This document shows, piece by piece, positions 1-5,622 of a stretch of 5,622 nt of DNA. Positions within the stretch are counted from its first letter, which is position 1. Every line of letters begins with the position of its first letter. The position numbers were made by a program, and so were the translations under genes. The stretch is from NCBI GenBank assembly GCA_017302775.1, contig JAFLDC010000201.1, positions 1 through 5,622 of the forward strand. The letters are read 5' to 3'. Source of the DNA: Sphingomonadales bacterium. GTDB lineage: Bacteria; Pseudomonadota; Alphaproteobacteria; Sphingomonadales; Sphingomonadaceae. Under the pieces are notes generated by a model. The model ran no database searches. It saw only the letters and a program-made list of their open reading frames with translations, and was not told the DNA's origin.

Positions 1-108
1 GGTGTGGAAGACGATCAGGCCGCCGCCAATAGCGAACGGATTCGCCGGACAATGGAGCGCAGCGCAAGGCAAGCCTCGCTCGATCTCGGCGACGGGATCG
101 ACATGTGA
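1..108 (+). CDS. traG: Conjugal transfer coupling protein TraG, C-terminal end (partial)
   Basis: Reading frame 1 is open from the first base to a TGA at 106-108 and gives the last 35 residues of a protein whose start lies outside the window. The tail contains IRRTMERSARQASL followed by an acidic end, DLGDGIDM. I recognise this style of ending (RRTM...AR.A.LD..DGI) from TraG/VirD4-like type IV coupling proteins of IncP-like and alphaproteobacterial conjugative elements. In that family the protein is an inner-membrane hexameric ATPase that passes the relaxosome to the mating-pair channel. No ATPase motif is visible because only the tail is present. The TGA overlaps the GTG of the next gene (ATGTGA), which implies translational coupling. 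The call rests on the short tail and on the CopG-type neighbour, which normally follows traG. Confidence 0.72.
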   Translation, partial: GVEDDQAAANSERIRRTMERSARQASLDLGDGIDM

Positions 109-494
109 AGCTCAAGCGCACCTTCCGCTTACCTCCCGACGTGATCGACCAGCTTGCCGAGTTCGCATCGCGCAGGCGGGTGGGCCAGCCCGACATCGTC
201 GAGGCCGCGCTTCGCTCGTTCATGTCGCCTGACAATCCGGAGCAACTCGAAGCCGCGCTCAGCCGTCGTCTCGATCGCATCGATCGGCGCATTGCCGCGC
301 TGGATCAACAGGCTGAGATCACGACCGAGGCCCTGGCTCTGTTCGTAAGGTTCTGGCTCACCGCCAACCCGCCGCTCCCGGACAGCGCGCTGGCGGCTGC
401 CCAGGCGCAGGGGAAGGAGCGGTATGACGGTTTTGTCGAGGCTCTTGCGCGGAGATTGGAAGGGCGATCTAGGTTAGGAGATTTTCGGGGTTAA
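105..494 (+). CDS. CopG-family ribbon-helix-helix protein of a tra/trb cluster
   Basis: This 129-aa protein starts at GTG 105, inside the traG stop, with a weak GGGA at 94-97 as possible ribosome site. No ATG occurs before 220, so the GTG start is favoured. Residues 1-42 fit a ribbon-helix-helix DNA-binding fold: a beta strand (KRTFRLP), helix one (DVIDQLAEFASRR) and helix two (QPDIVEAALRSFM). Residues 45-75 form a charged heptad-like helix suited to coiled-coil pairing. The segment TEALALFVRFWLT with the following proline-rich LPDSALAAAQ is typical of the CopG-like proteins found between traG and trbB in conjugative elements, where they are assumed to be local regulators. The role here is inferred from family and position. 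The C-terminus (RSRLGDFRG) is coded in noticeably more AT-rich DNA and may have been altered at an insertion junction. Confidence 0.8.
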   Translation: MKLKRTFRLPPDVIDQLAEFASRRRVGQPDIVEAALRSFMSPDNPEQLEAALSRRLDRIDRRIAALDQQAEITTEALALFVRFWLTANPPLPDSALAAAQAQGKERYDGFVEALARRLEGRSRLGDFRG

Positions 495-605
495 TGGCGA
501 TGACCGCTAACTTTCCAGACTTTAATGCGAGCGATTATGTTTTATCGCCACTGCGCTTCGTTTAGAAGGATTGACTATTGAAGGTGAGTCAACGCCGAGT
601 TGTGA
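495..605. other. Convergent intergenic spacer between copG-like gene and hamB
   Basis: This 111-base gap lies between two tail-to-tail genes. It is visibly more AT-rich than the genes beside it. It contains a 23-codon open frame (494-565, +) that begins in the copG stop (TAATG) and reads MAMTANFPDF and onward. I do not recognise this peptide and it has no good ribosome site, so I do not call it a gene. It is not the start of a trbB gene, which would be expected here in an intact conjugation cluster. The only structure I see is the weak inverted repeat listed separately; no oligo-T tract marks a clear terminator on either strand. Confidence 0.6.
571..592. repeat. Short inverted repeat (weak hairpin) between convergent genes
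   Basis: TTGACT at 571-576 is matched exactly by AGTCAA at 587-592 around a 10-base loop. The site sits 14 bases beyond the hamB stop in the direction of hamB transcription. A hairpin here might slow or end transcription from either side, but the stem is only six pairs with two G-C pairs and no T-run follows on either strand. It is therefore not a standard intrinsic terminator and may be chance. Confidence 0.3.
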
Positions 606-3600
606 TCACGTCAACCATAGGTCATCTGGGCCAAAATAGGTTATGTCGACCTTATTGGCCTCAGCGCTCACCTGGGTTCGCAACAATCCTTGATGCGCTG
701 GATTGAGCACTGCCTGCAGCTCGCCCATCACGCTTCCGTCGGCCGCTGCAACCAACCGCTGGCCATCGAGCACCTTGAGACGCAACGCTGAGCCGGCCAC
801 CGGCACGATACCGTCACTCCATTTCACCCACGCCCAATAGCGGCGCTCGGACCAGGTCCGCTTCTCAACATGGATGAAGCCGGCGACAAACTCCCTCCAC
901 AGCGCCTTCGTCTCGGCCGTAGGCCAGTCGGCAAGTTGATCGAATGCCCGCACCACGTCGCTACCCAACCAAGCCTGAAGCTCACCCAGTGTCGTAAAGG
1001 TCGCTCCCGTATCGGTAACCGCCTTGATCGCGGCCAGACGCGAGGTGAAGCCTGCCTGGATTAGGATCGCGGCTGACCGGTTCACCGTGCCCGTTTCGAC
1101 CGCGGCCACGGCCAATCCAAGTTCGAAATCGTCAAGTGCGAAATCGCCGATCGCATCGCCGTTCGCGATGCCGCGCACCCGAATAGCCTCCATCGCCCAC
1201 GGCAAACGATAAACCAGCCCACCCTCGACGAATTGAAGCGTCGCCGAAGCGTCGCCGGCCCCCAGTTGCGCCAATGACTGGCCAAACAACCATGCCCGCA
1301 GAATGTCACGCCAGTTGTCAGGGAGAACATCCGGCGTGAATGGGAAAATTGGGAACACAAGCTCCGCAAGGCTGGCAATCGCCTGAATAGCTGCTTCCAC
1401 ATCGGGCTCTTGCAGGGCCGCGTTTGCCGTCACCAATAGGTCATTCGCCTGTGCGGCGATCGCATCAAGCGCATGGCCGGTGCCCAGCCCGACACCCGCG
1501 AGGAAATAGCCGCGCCGCTGTTGCGCGGTCGAATTCGCCCACACGACCCGGCTGCGACCGATCAACCCCGCACGCAGCGCCACCTGCGCTTCCTCGCCGC
1601 GGCGATTCAACCGTCGCGACCACAGCGAAGATTGCAAGATGGTGTCGAGAGCTTCGGCGATGCCGTCATCAGGCACCTCGGCATCACCGAGCAAGGCCAG
1701 GATAGCGGTGTCCAATGAGGCGACATAGCCATCCCATGCCCGGCGTTCCCTCTCCGCGTCTTCGGGACTTTCACCGGCTACTGCCGGGAAATTCCAAGCC
1801 TCGGTCTGATTGAGAACATACTCCGTGAGATCGGGTAACGTGCGCCTGACCTGCGCCTGCATACGCAGAAGCAACGTCAGAACCAGCCGCAGCAGACCGC
1901 TTTCCATTTCGCGCGATGTGACGTCCGCGATCAACCCTTCCCACTGGGCAGTGCGATATTCGAGCTGGTCGAAAATCGGATAGAGGACGAGCCCCTCGAC
2001 ATCGACATAGGCACGACCTGCCCGGCCCACGACATTCTTGAACTCGGCAGCCTCGATCCTCGCGCGGTTGCGGTAAAGCGAATGGATGATGACCGCAGTC
2101 GCGGAAAGATTGAGCCCCTGCGCCAAAGTGGGGGAAGAGATCGTGACCTTCAGTACACCTTCGCGAAGGAGCCGCTCGACCTCCTTGCGATACGCCGTCG
2201 GAAGAGCGCCGTGATGGATGGCGACGCCAAGCTTCAGGCATTCGAGTATCGGATGGGCAGCACCGAGCCACTCCGCTCCTAACACGAGCGCCGTCTCGAG
2301 CACCGCCGGCTCTACGGTCAACAGGCTTCTCAACGCGCCTCTACGGTGCAGGTCGATGATCCGACCGGCGAAGGGTTCGACGTGCTTGCGAACCGGGCAG
2401 AACACCAGCACTGATTGACCATCGTCGACGAGCCGCCACGCCGTCGCCAGGCAAAGCTCCCCGAGATCTTTGGGAAACGGCGTCGTCCGCCGACCGACCG
2501 GCGGAACGAAACTCGTCAGATAGCGCGGTACAAACGGGCGCTCGTCACCCACGCGCAGGTTGAGGCGAGCGGAGTTACCATGCCACAGAACCTCGCCATA
2601 TCGCAGTCGCGTCGGACGCCAGTCATTCTTGATCAGACCGCCTGGCTGATCACGCCGCAGCCAGCATGCGAAGTCGTCGAGTTGATCGCCGTCCGGCAAT
2701 ATCGCCGACAGGCAAACGATGCGCCGATCGGCGGCGTCGGCCCGCTTCAGAAGCCTCTGAATCTGGACCTCGTAGCGAACTTCGCGTTCGCTCAACCCGA
2801 TCATGTGGCCTTCGTCGAAGATCAGCAGCCCGACGTCGTCGAGCAATGTCGGATCATTGCGCAGCGCAAAATCGAGCTTTTCCGGGGTCGCAACGACGAT
2901 ATTGCGCGTGCGGATCGCATCCTCATCGACGTCGCTAACACCGGTACTCCCATACAGCGCAGAGATTGTCTTACCCAGCGGGCCGAAGGTTCGTTGGAGA
3001 GTGATTTCGGTTTGCGCGGACAGGGCGCGAAGCGGCGTGACAAATACGATCCGCTTACCCCCGGCCAGGCATCGCAGGATGCATAGTTCCGCGATGCGCG
3101 TCTTTCCTGCGCTCGTCGGCAAGGACACGACGAGATCGTCGGTTTGGTTCACGCTTCGCGCGGCCGCATCGATCTGCGAAGGCCATAGCTCGAGTTCCGC
3201 CTTCCGCCGGCTGTGCAGGACAGCAAGAAACAATGTCCTGAGCCCCGGCCATGCCGGCGCATCCCCGCCGGCCGGTACGATCGGTAATCGATCGTGAAAG
3301 CTGCAGTCCCAAAGGTCCGAAAGCAGGTGGATTGCGAGCCGGTTGATCCACCATTGGGGAACAAGGTTCAATTCTTCGCTGGCCGCTACATTTTCGGTGA
3401 GCTCCGCAATTGCCGCATCGACAAGGGCACGTTCCCCCCGTTCGAGTGCCACAAGGAACATCGCGATCGCGCCGAAGAAGCGGTCGGTGAGCACGGTATC
3501 GACCGCGTCGAAGACAAAGCCCGGATCGTCTCCCTCGGGTCGCCCCAGCAATTCCTCAACAAGCAACTGATTCTCAAGCGAGGCGGTGATCGTGCGGTCT

Positions 3601-4106
3601 GATCCGGCGCCGCTCAACCGAAATGCCAGAACCATGGTTTCCAGCTCGTCCAGGTCCCGAAGCATCAGGAGCGCAAGCGCTCGCTCGGATCGCGAGAAAT
3701 TCGCATCGGCAATCACATGGGTGAGAAGCGAATAGGCCCGTGCGGAAAGGCGCGCCAAATGATAGCTGGCCGCAGCTACCACGAAATGGAAACTACGGTC
3801 GCTTCCCCCGCGTGGCCCGCGAGCGATCACGGCCTCGATCGCGGTCGCACATTGCTCGAACGCCGTACGCGCCCGAACACGATCGCCGCCTTTGTCGCGC
3901 AGTCGGATGCCCATCTCCAGAAGAGCATACCCATAGCCGAGCAGGTCATTGCTAAGCTGCGGCGTAAAGGCAGGTGCCTCCGGCGGAAGGATGCCATCCC
4001 GCCAAACCATGGCCCGCGCCTGACCCCGTGCAATGAGACGGTTTCTGAATCCGGGAACGGTCGCCGCATCAATATCGGCCTCGATCGCCTCAACCGTGGT
4101 TGGCAT
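606..4106 (-). CDS. hamB: Hachiman system helicase HamB
   Basis: This 1166-aa superfamily 2 DNA helicase is the sensor half of Hachiman. Its motifs, in order (numbered from the ATG at 4106): I, LPTSAGKT with Walker lysine near 335; Ia, TPLRALSAQ near 357; Ib, VVATPEKLD near 404; II, IFDEGH near 429-434; III, SAI near 467; IV, VLVFCP near 566; V, SSPTLAQGLNLSAT near 657; VI, NVVGRAGR near 691-698. All look intact, so an active ATPase is expected. About 300 mostly helical residues precede the helicase core and about 450 follow it. In the known system HamB binds HamA, unwinds DNA and releases the nuclease. I chose ATG 4106 because GGGTGA lies six bases upstream; TTG at 4112, two codons earlier, is possible. 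The start lies within the end of hamA, an overlap of 17 bases. Confidence in the helicase is very high; the Hachiman label depends on the HamA partner. Confidence 0.93.
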   Translation of the reverse strand: MPTTVEAIEADIDAATVPGFRNRLIARGQARAMVWRDGILPPEAPAFTPQLSNDLLGYGYALLEMGIRLRDKGGDRVRARTAFEQCATAIEAVIARGPRGGSDRSFHFVVAAASYHLARLSARAYSLLTHVIADANFSRSERALALLMLRDLDELETMVLAFRLSGAGSDRTITASLENQLLVEELLGRPEGDDPGFVFDAVDTVLTDRFFGAIAMFLVALERGERALVDAAIAELTENVAASEELNLVPQWWINRLAIHLLSDLWDCSFHDRLPIVPAGGDAPAWPGLRTLFLAVLHSRRKAELELWPSQIDAAARSVNQTDDLVVSLPTSAGKTRIAELCILRCLAGGKRIVFVTPLRALSAQTEITLQRTFGPLGKTISALYGSTGVSDVDEDAIRTRNIVVATPEKLDFALRNDPTLLDDVGLLIFDEGHMIGLSEREVRYEVQIQRLLKRADAADRRIVCLSAILPDGDQLDDFACWLRRDQPGGLIKNDWRPTRLRYGEVLWHGNSARLNLRVGDERPFVPRYLTSFVPPVGRRTTPFPKDLGELCLATAWRLVDDGQSVLVFCPVRKHVEPFAGRIIDLHRRGALRSLLTVEPAVLETALVLGAEWLGAAHPILECLKLGVAIHHGALPTAYRKEVERLLREGVLKVTISSPTLAQGLNLSATAVIIHSLYRNRARIEAAEFKNVVGRAGRAYVDVEGLVLYPIFDQLEYRTAQWEGLIADVTSREMESGLLRLVLTLLLRMQAQVRRTLPDLTEYVLNQTEAWNFPAVAGESPEDAERERRAWDGYVASLDTAILALLGDAEVPDDGIAEALDTILQSSLWSRRLNRRGEEAQVALRAGLIGRSRVVWANSTAQQRRGYFLAGVGLGTGHALDAIAAQANDLLVTANAALQEPDVEAAIQAIASLAELVFPIFPFTPDVLPDNWRDILRAWLFGQSLAQLGAGDASATLQFVEGGLVYRLPWAMEAIRVRGIANGDAIGDFALDDFELGLAVAAVETGTVNRSAAILIQAGFTSRLAAIKAVTDTGATFTTLGELQAWLGSDVVRAFDQLADWPTAETKALWREFVAGFIHVEKRTWSERRYWAWVKWSDGIVPVAGSALRLKVLDGQRLVAAADGSVMGELQAVLNPAHQGLLRTQVSAEANKVDITYFGPDDLWLT

Positions 4107-4866
4107 CGGCAATCACCCGGTCATACACGTCGGCGATGAAGGCGCCGTGGGCGTCGATCCGCACTCCAACGTAGTTCTGTGGGTATCCGCCAGCATAGCC
4201 TTGAAGGTTCGCACGCAGGATATTGCCAGGATGGTTTCCGGAGAAAGTGAAGAGGAGGTGGGAGACGGTGTGCGGAGCTATACCATGCTTCAACAATGCG
4301 TCGTCGATAGCATCTGCCAGAGCGTCCTCGCCAGCCTCCATCAATCGTGCGGAGATGAACTCGAGCGCATGTGCGGAGGGTAAGCCAGCCTCCTTGTCCA
4401 GTCCCTCCCGCGCCTCTGTAACGACCCCGCCCGCCAAAGCCGCACGGCTCTTCGCCTCGGTCTTGAGAAAGTGAAGTCGCCCGGTCGCTTGATCACGCAT
4501 CAGGCCGATCACGTCGTCACCGCGCATCGCCATGTTGCGATGGTCCTTCCACCGCAGGCGTTTGATCGGCACATCATAGGGCGTTTCGCTGGCAATATAT
4601 TCGGTCGCGAGGATCTCACCGAGATCGCCAGACCGGATCGATTTGGTTGTCGGCAGCTTGTTTTCGATGAACGCCGCTGCTTCCGGGCGGCCAAGCCGGC
4701 GCAGGATGCGAGCGACTTGTTCCTCGGCTGCATAGTGCTCAGGTACAATCGCGGCCACTGCGTCACGCCCATCCGAGATGTTTTCCGGGCGTGAAGTTAT
4801 GATGCTCAGTTCATGAGTTCCGACGCTCTCTCTTGCCGTGTCGCACCAAATTGAAAAATCAATCAT
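4090..4866 (-). CDS. hamA: Hachiman system nuclease HamA (DUF1837)
   Basis: This 258-aa protein is the effector of Hachiman, the family also called AbpA in E. coli. Signature parts visible: RSGDLGEILATEYI at residues 78-91, KRLRWKDHRNMAMRGDDVIG at 102-121, and LHFLKTEAKSR at 131-141. The second and third give a PD-(D/E)xK-type nuclease site, D117/D118 followed by E137-A-K139, with E84 as a further candidate metal ligand. A helical C-terminal half follows. In the established model HamA is held inactive by HamB and, once released, degrades cell and phage DNA without sequence preference. The ATG at 4866 has a strong ribosome site (GAGAGGG, six-base gap). The upstream gene ends 11 bases before it, and the stop lies inside hamB, so it is the middle gene of an operon. 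All catalytic candidates are present; no truncation is seen. The family call is confident from the motifs. Confidence 0.93.
   Translation of the reverse strand: MIDFSIWCDTARESVGTHELSIITSRPENISDGRDAVAAIVPEHYAAEEQVARILRRLGRPEAAAFIENKLPTTKSIRSGDLGEILATEYIASETPYDVPIKRLRWKDHRNMAMRGDDVIGLMRDQATGRLHFLKTEAKSRAALAGGVVTEAREGLDKEAGLPSAHALEFISARLMEAGEDALADAIDDALLKHGIAPHTVSHLLFTFSGNHPGNILRANLQGYAGGYPQNYVGVRIDAHGAFIADVYDRVIADANHG
4113..4118 (-). promoter_or_regulatory. Ribosome binding site of hamB inside hamA
   Basis: On the minus strand GGGTGA is followed by six bases (TTGCCG) and then ATG at 4106-4104. This matches part of the anti-Shine-Dalgarno complement at good spacing and favours the ATG over the TTG at 4112, which would touch the GGGTGA directly. 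The site lies within the last codons of hamA, so ribosomes finishing hamA would keep it exposed; coupled translation would help keep the two subunits in balance. Confidence 0.6.
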
Positions 4867-4872
4867 GCGCTG

Positions 4873-4879
4873 CCCTCTC
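4873..4879 (-). promoter_or_regulatory. Strong ribosome binding site of hamA overlapping upstream stop
   Basis: The minus strand reads GAGAGGG, then six bases (CAGCGC), then the hamA ATG at 4866-4864. The first GA of the site belongs to the TGA stop of the preceding 205-aa gene (4880-4878). This placement fixes the hamA start and suggests that translation of the upstream gene influences hamA. Confidence 0.7.
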
Positions 4880-5495
4880 AGATCTGTATCACAGCTTGAT
4901 CAGGCCAATGCGGCTTTCTGACGAAATGTTGCGCTGACGCCCGGATATCCCCGCTCGAGTCTGGAGCCAGTCTTAGGAGCACATGATGCAACTCTCCCTT
5001 TGACGAAGACAACCAGTCGGCAAAGACTTTTGCTCTCCAATCAACCGAATCACTGTAGGAGAGCCCCAACGTCCAAGGCTTTCTTTGCACAAACAACGGC
5101 AGCACGTCGCAAAGGCTTGCACATGCGCCTGCGGCTATGTCTGGTATCGCAGCAAAATCTTCCCCCCAGTCCGGTAATGCCTCATGTTGTGTTGTCATAA
5201 ATGTCTGATCCGCAGATGCCTGCCGTCTAGACAGACCGAAAGTGAGGTATGTTGTCAGTCGTGCAAAACGCTCTCGCTTTTCAAAACTATCCAAAGTTTC
5301 GTCATGATCGCTGATCCAAAGAGATGGCTGATCTTCGCGCCGAAGGCCGGTCACTATCATCGCCACGAACAGCGCGAGGCGATAAATTTTCTCAATGCTG
5401 TTTGGTGTGGCATTGGTTACGAAGCAATCGTCGAGTGCAGTTGCTAGCGCTACGGGTCCGCCATCGATCAGACTGCGTATTTTGTTGTCGATCAT
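4878..5495 (-). CDS. Hypothetical protein, probably 5'-truncated by IS; possibly DUF3800-like C-terminal part
   Basis: This 205-aa frame is upstream of hamA in the same direction. I cannot assign it firmly. Visible features are a helical stretch IYRLALFVAMIVTGLRR (37-53), an acidic motif WISDHDET (60-67), and EDFAAIPDIAAGA (112-124). The pair of motifs, a (W)I(S/T)DxDE turn and a later 'IPD.AAGA' segment, resembles the C-terminal half of DUF3800-like proteins, an RNase H-fold group whose N-terminal half carries a YxDESG-type motif. No such N-terminal half is present. The ATG is the very first codon after the end of an IS3 element, so the original start has probably been lost. The present frame still has a possible ribosome site (AGGGG, seven-base gap) donated by the IS end. 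Base composition is more AT-rich than hamA and hamB. It could be a decayed remnant, or a still-translated accessory to Hachiman. Confidence 0.55.
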   Translation of the reverse strand: MIDNKIRSLIDGGPVALATALDDCFVTNATPNSIEKIYRLALFVAMIVTGLRREDQPSLWISDHDETLDSFEKRERFARLTTYLTFGLSRRQASADQTFMTTQHEALPDWGEDFAAIPDIAAGACASLCDVLPLFVQRKPWTLGLSYSDSVDWRAKVFADWLSSSKGELHHVLLRLAPDSSGDIRASAQHFVRKPHWPDQAVIQI

Positions 5496-5521
5496 TGAAT
5501 AGCCCCTAGTTTTCTAGACGC
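5496..5521. repeat. Terminal inverted repeat of IS3-family element
   Basis: Read on the plus strand, the sequence from 5496 begins TGAATAGCCCCTAGTTTTCT, with the terminal TG and the run of C typical of many IS3-group ends. On the minus strand it follows the transposase stop and ends in CA. This marks the right end of the element (downstream of orfB). Its left partner is outside the window, so the repeat cannot be matched here. The inner limit of the repeat is approximate. The 3-4 bases just outside (TCAT at 5492-5495) would be the target duplication. Confidence 0.65.
5503..5507 (-). promoter_or_regulatory. Possible ribosome binding site supplied by the IS end
   Basis: Within the terminal repeat the minus strand reads AGGGG, then seven bases (CTATTCA), then the ATG at 5495-5493. 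The motif is a feature of the IS end rather than of the downstream gene, so any use as a ribosome site would be accidental. It makes translation of the truncated gene plausible, either by reinitiation after the transposase stop or from IS-derived transcripts. Confidence 0.35.
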
Positions 5522-5622
5522 CCTCGGTGCTCATCATCTGCTGCCGTTCGAACTCTACGGGTGACAGCATCCCGTTTCTCACATGCTTGCGTATCGGGTT
5601 GTAGAACATCTCGATGTAATCG
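5514..5622 (-). CDS. IS3-family transposase (OrfB), C-terminal end, partial
   Basis: The minus strand from 5621 reads DYIEMFYNPIRKHVRNGMLS and then PVEFERQQMMSTEGV before a TAG at 5516-5514. The pattern (D)YIE.FYN..R.H..NG.LSP.EFE is diagnostic of the end of the rve integrase domain in IS3-group OrfB transposases. These enzymes use a DDE active site and act on the IS ends through a circular intermediate; in most members OrfB is made as an OrfAB fusion by programmed frameshift. Only 35 codons are visible, so the DDE residues and frameshift site cannot be checked. The TAG is in the same frame as the following 205-aa gene, six codons before its ATG. Confidence 0.88.
   Translation of the reverse strand, partial: DYIEMFYNPIRKHVRNGMLSPVEFERQQMMSTEGV

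Larger units (their letters stand above)
5496..5622 (-). mobile_element. IS3-family insertion sequence, right end (partial)
   Basis: The last 127 bases of the window hold the 3' end of an IS3-family element: the final part of its orfB transposase and the terminal repeat. The transposase reads toward the Hachiman operon, so transcription leaving the IS would run into the 205-aa gene, hamA and hamB. The rest of the element lies outside the window; whether it is whole cannot be seen. Confidence 0.8.

Noticed and set aside
2..232. 76-aa plus-strand frame overlapping traG tail and copG
   Set aside because: The traG tail and copG frames both give recognisable family sequence over the same bases; this frame gives none.
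494..565. 23-codon frame starting in the copG stop
   Set aside because: No ribosome site, no recognised sequence, and located in a probable junction; more likely chance than a small protein or the start of trbB.
1771..2271. 166-aa open frame on the minus strand in another frame of hamB
   Set aside because: It overlaps helicase motifs V and VI read in the proper frame and has Arg/Cys/Ser-rich low-complexity composition typical of an out-of-frame shadow.
2415..3086. 223-aa open frame on the plus strand opposite hamB
   Set aside because: It lies wholly antisense to the helicase core, its product is arginine/glutamine-rich with no recognisable fold, and long antisense frames are common in GC-rich genes.
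3717..4139. 140-aa plus-strand frame opposite the hamA-hamB junction
   Set aside because: Antisense to two well-supported genes and without a recognisable domain.
5000..5509. Plus-strand frames opposite the 205-aa gene
   Set aside because: Short, mutually overlapping, with Cys/Arg-rich products; one crosses into the IS end. The minus-strand frame spans the whole interval, is spaced for coupling to hamA and has protein-like composition.
1..5622. CRISPR array, tRNA, rRNA or attachment-site repeats
   Set aside because: No regularly spaced direct repeats, no tRNA-like cloverleaf and no matching direct repeats at the two edges of the cassette were seen by eye.

Overview
The window looks like part of a mobile, accessory region of a GC-rich proteobacterium. 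The TraG tail and CopG-type gene at the left are of a kind common in sphingomonads and other Alphaproteobacteria, but the taxon is an inference. 

Layout, left to right. (1) Positions 1-108 (+) encode the C-terminal 35 residues of a TraG/VirD4-like conjugative coupling protein. Its stop overlaps the GTG start of a ribbon-helix-helix (CopG-like) gene at 105-494 (+). In many conjugative elements this pair is followed by trbB and the rest of the mating-pair cluster; here it is not. (2) Positions 495-605 form a short AT-richer convergent spacer with one weak hairpin and no convincing gene. (3) Positions 606-4866 (-) hold a complete two-gene Hachiman anti-phage system: hamA (4090-4866, DUF1837 PD-(D/E)xK-like nuclease) and hamB (606-4106, 1166-aa superfamily 2 helicase), with overlapping ends. 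(4) Positions 4878-5495 (-) encode a 205-aa protein just upstream of hamA. It looks like the C-terminal part of a larger protein, possibly DUF3800-like. Its ATG lies directly against the end of an insertion sequence. (5) Positions 5496-5622 are the 3' end of an IS3-family element: its terminal inverted repeat and the last 35 codons of its transposase, on the - strand.

How it fits together. All - strand genes read in one direction (IS transposase end, truncated gene, hamA, hamB) with gaps of 18 and 11 bases and one overlap, so they can form one transcript. In the known Hachiman mechanism, HamB senses and unwinds damaged or phage-modified DNA and releases HamA to degrade DNA, which stops phage spread. 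Here that module is cargo beside or inside a conjugation cluster, consistent with horizontal spread of defence genes. The main points of novelty are the extra gene in the operon, its truncation and possible re-expression by the IS, and the apparent insertion of the cassette between copG and the expected trb genes.
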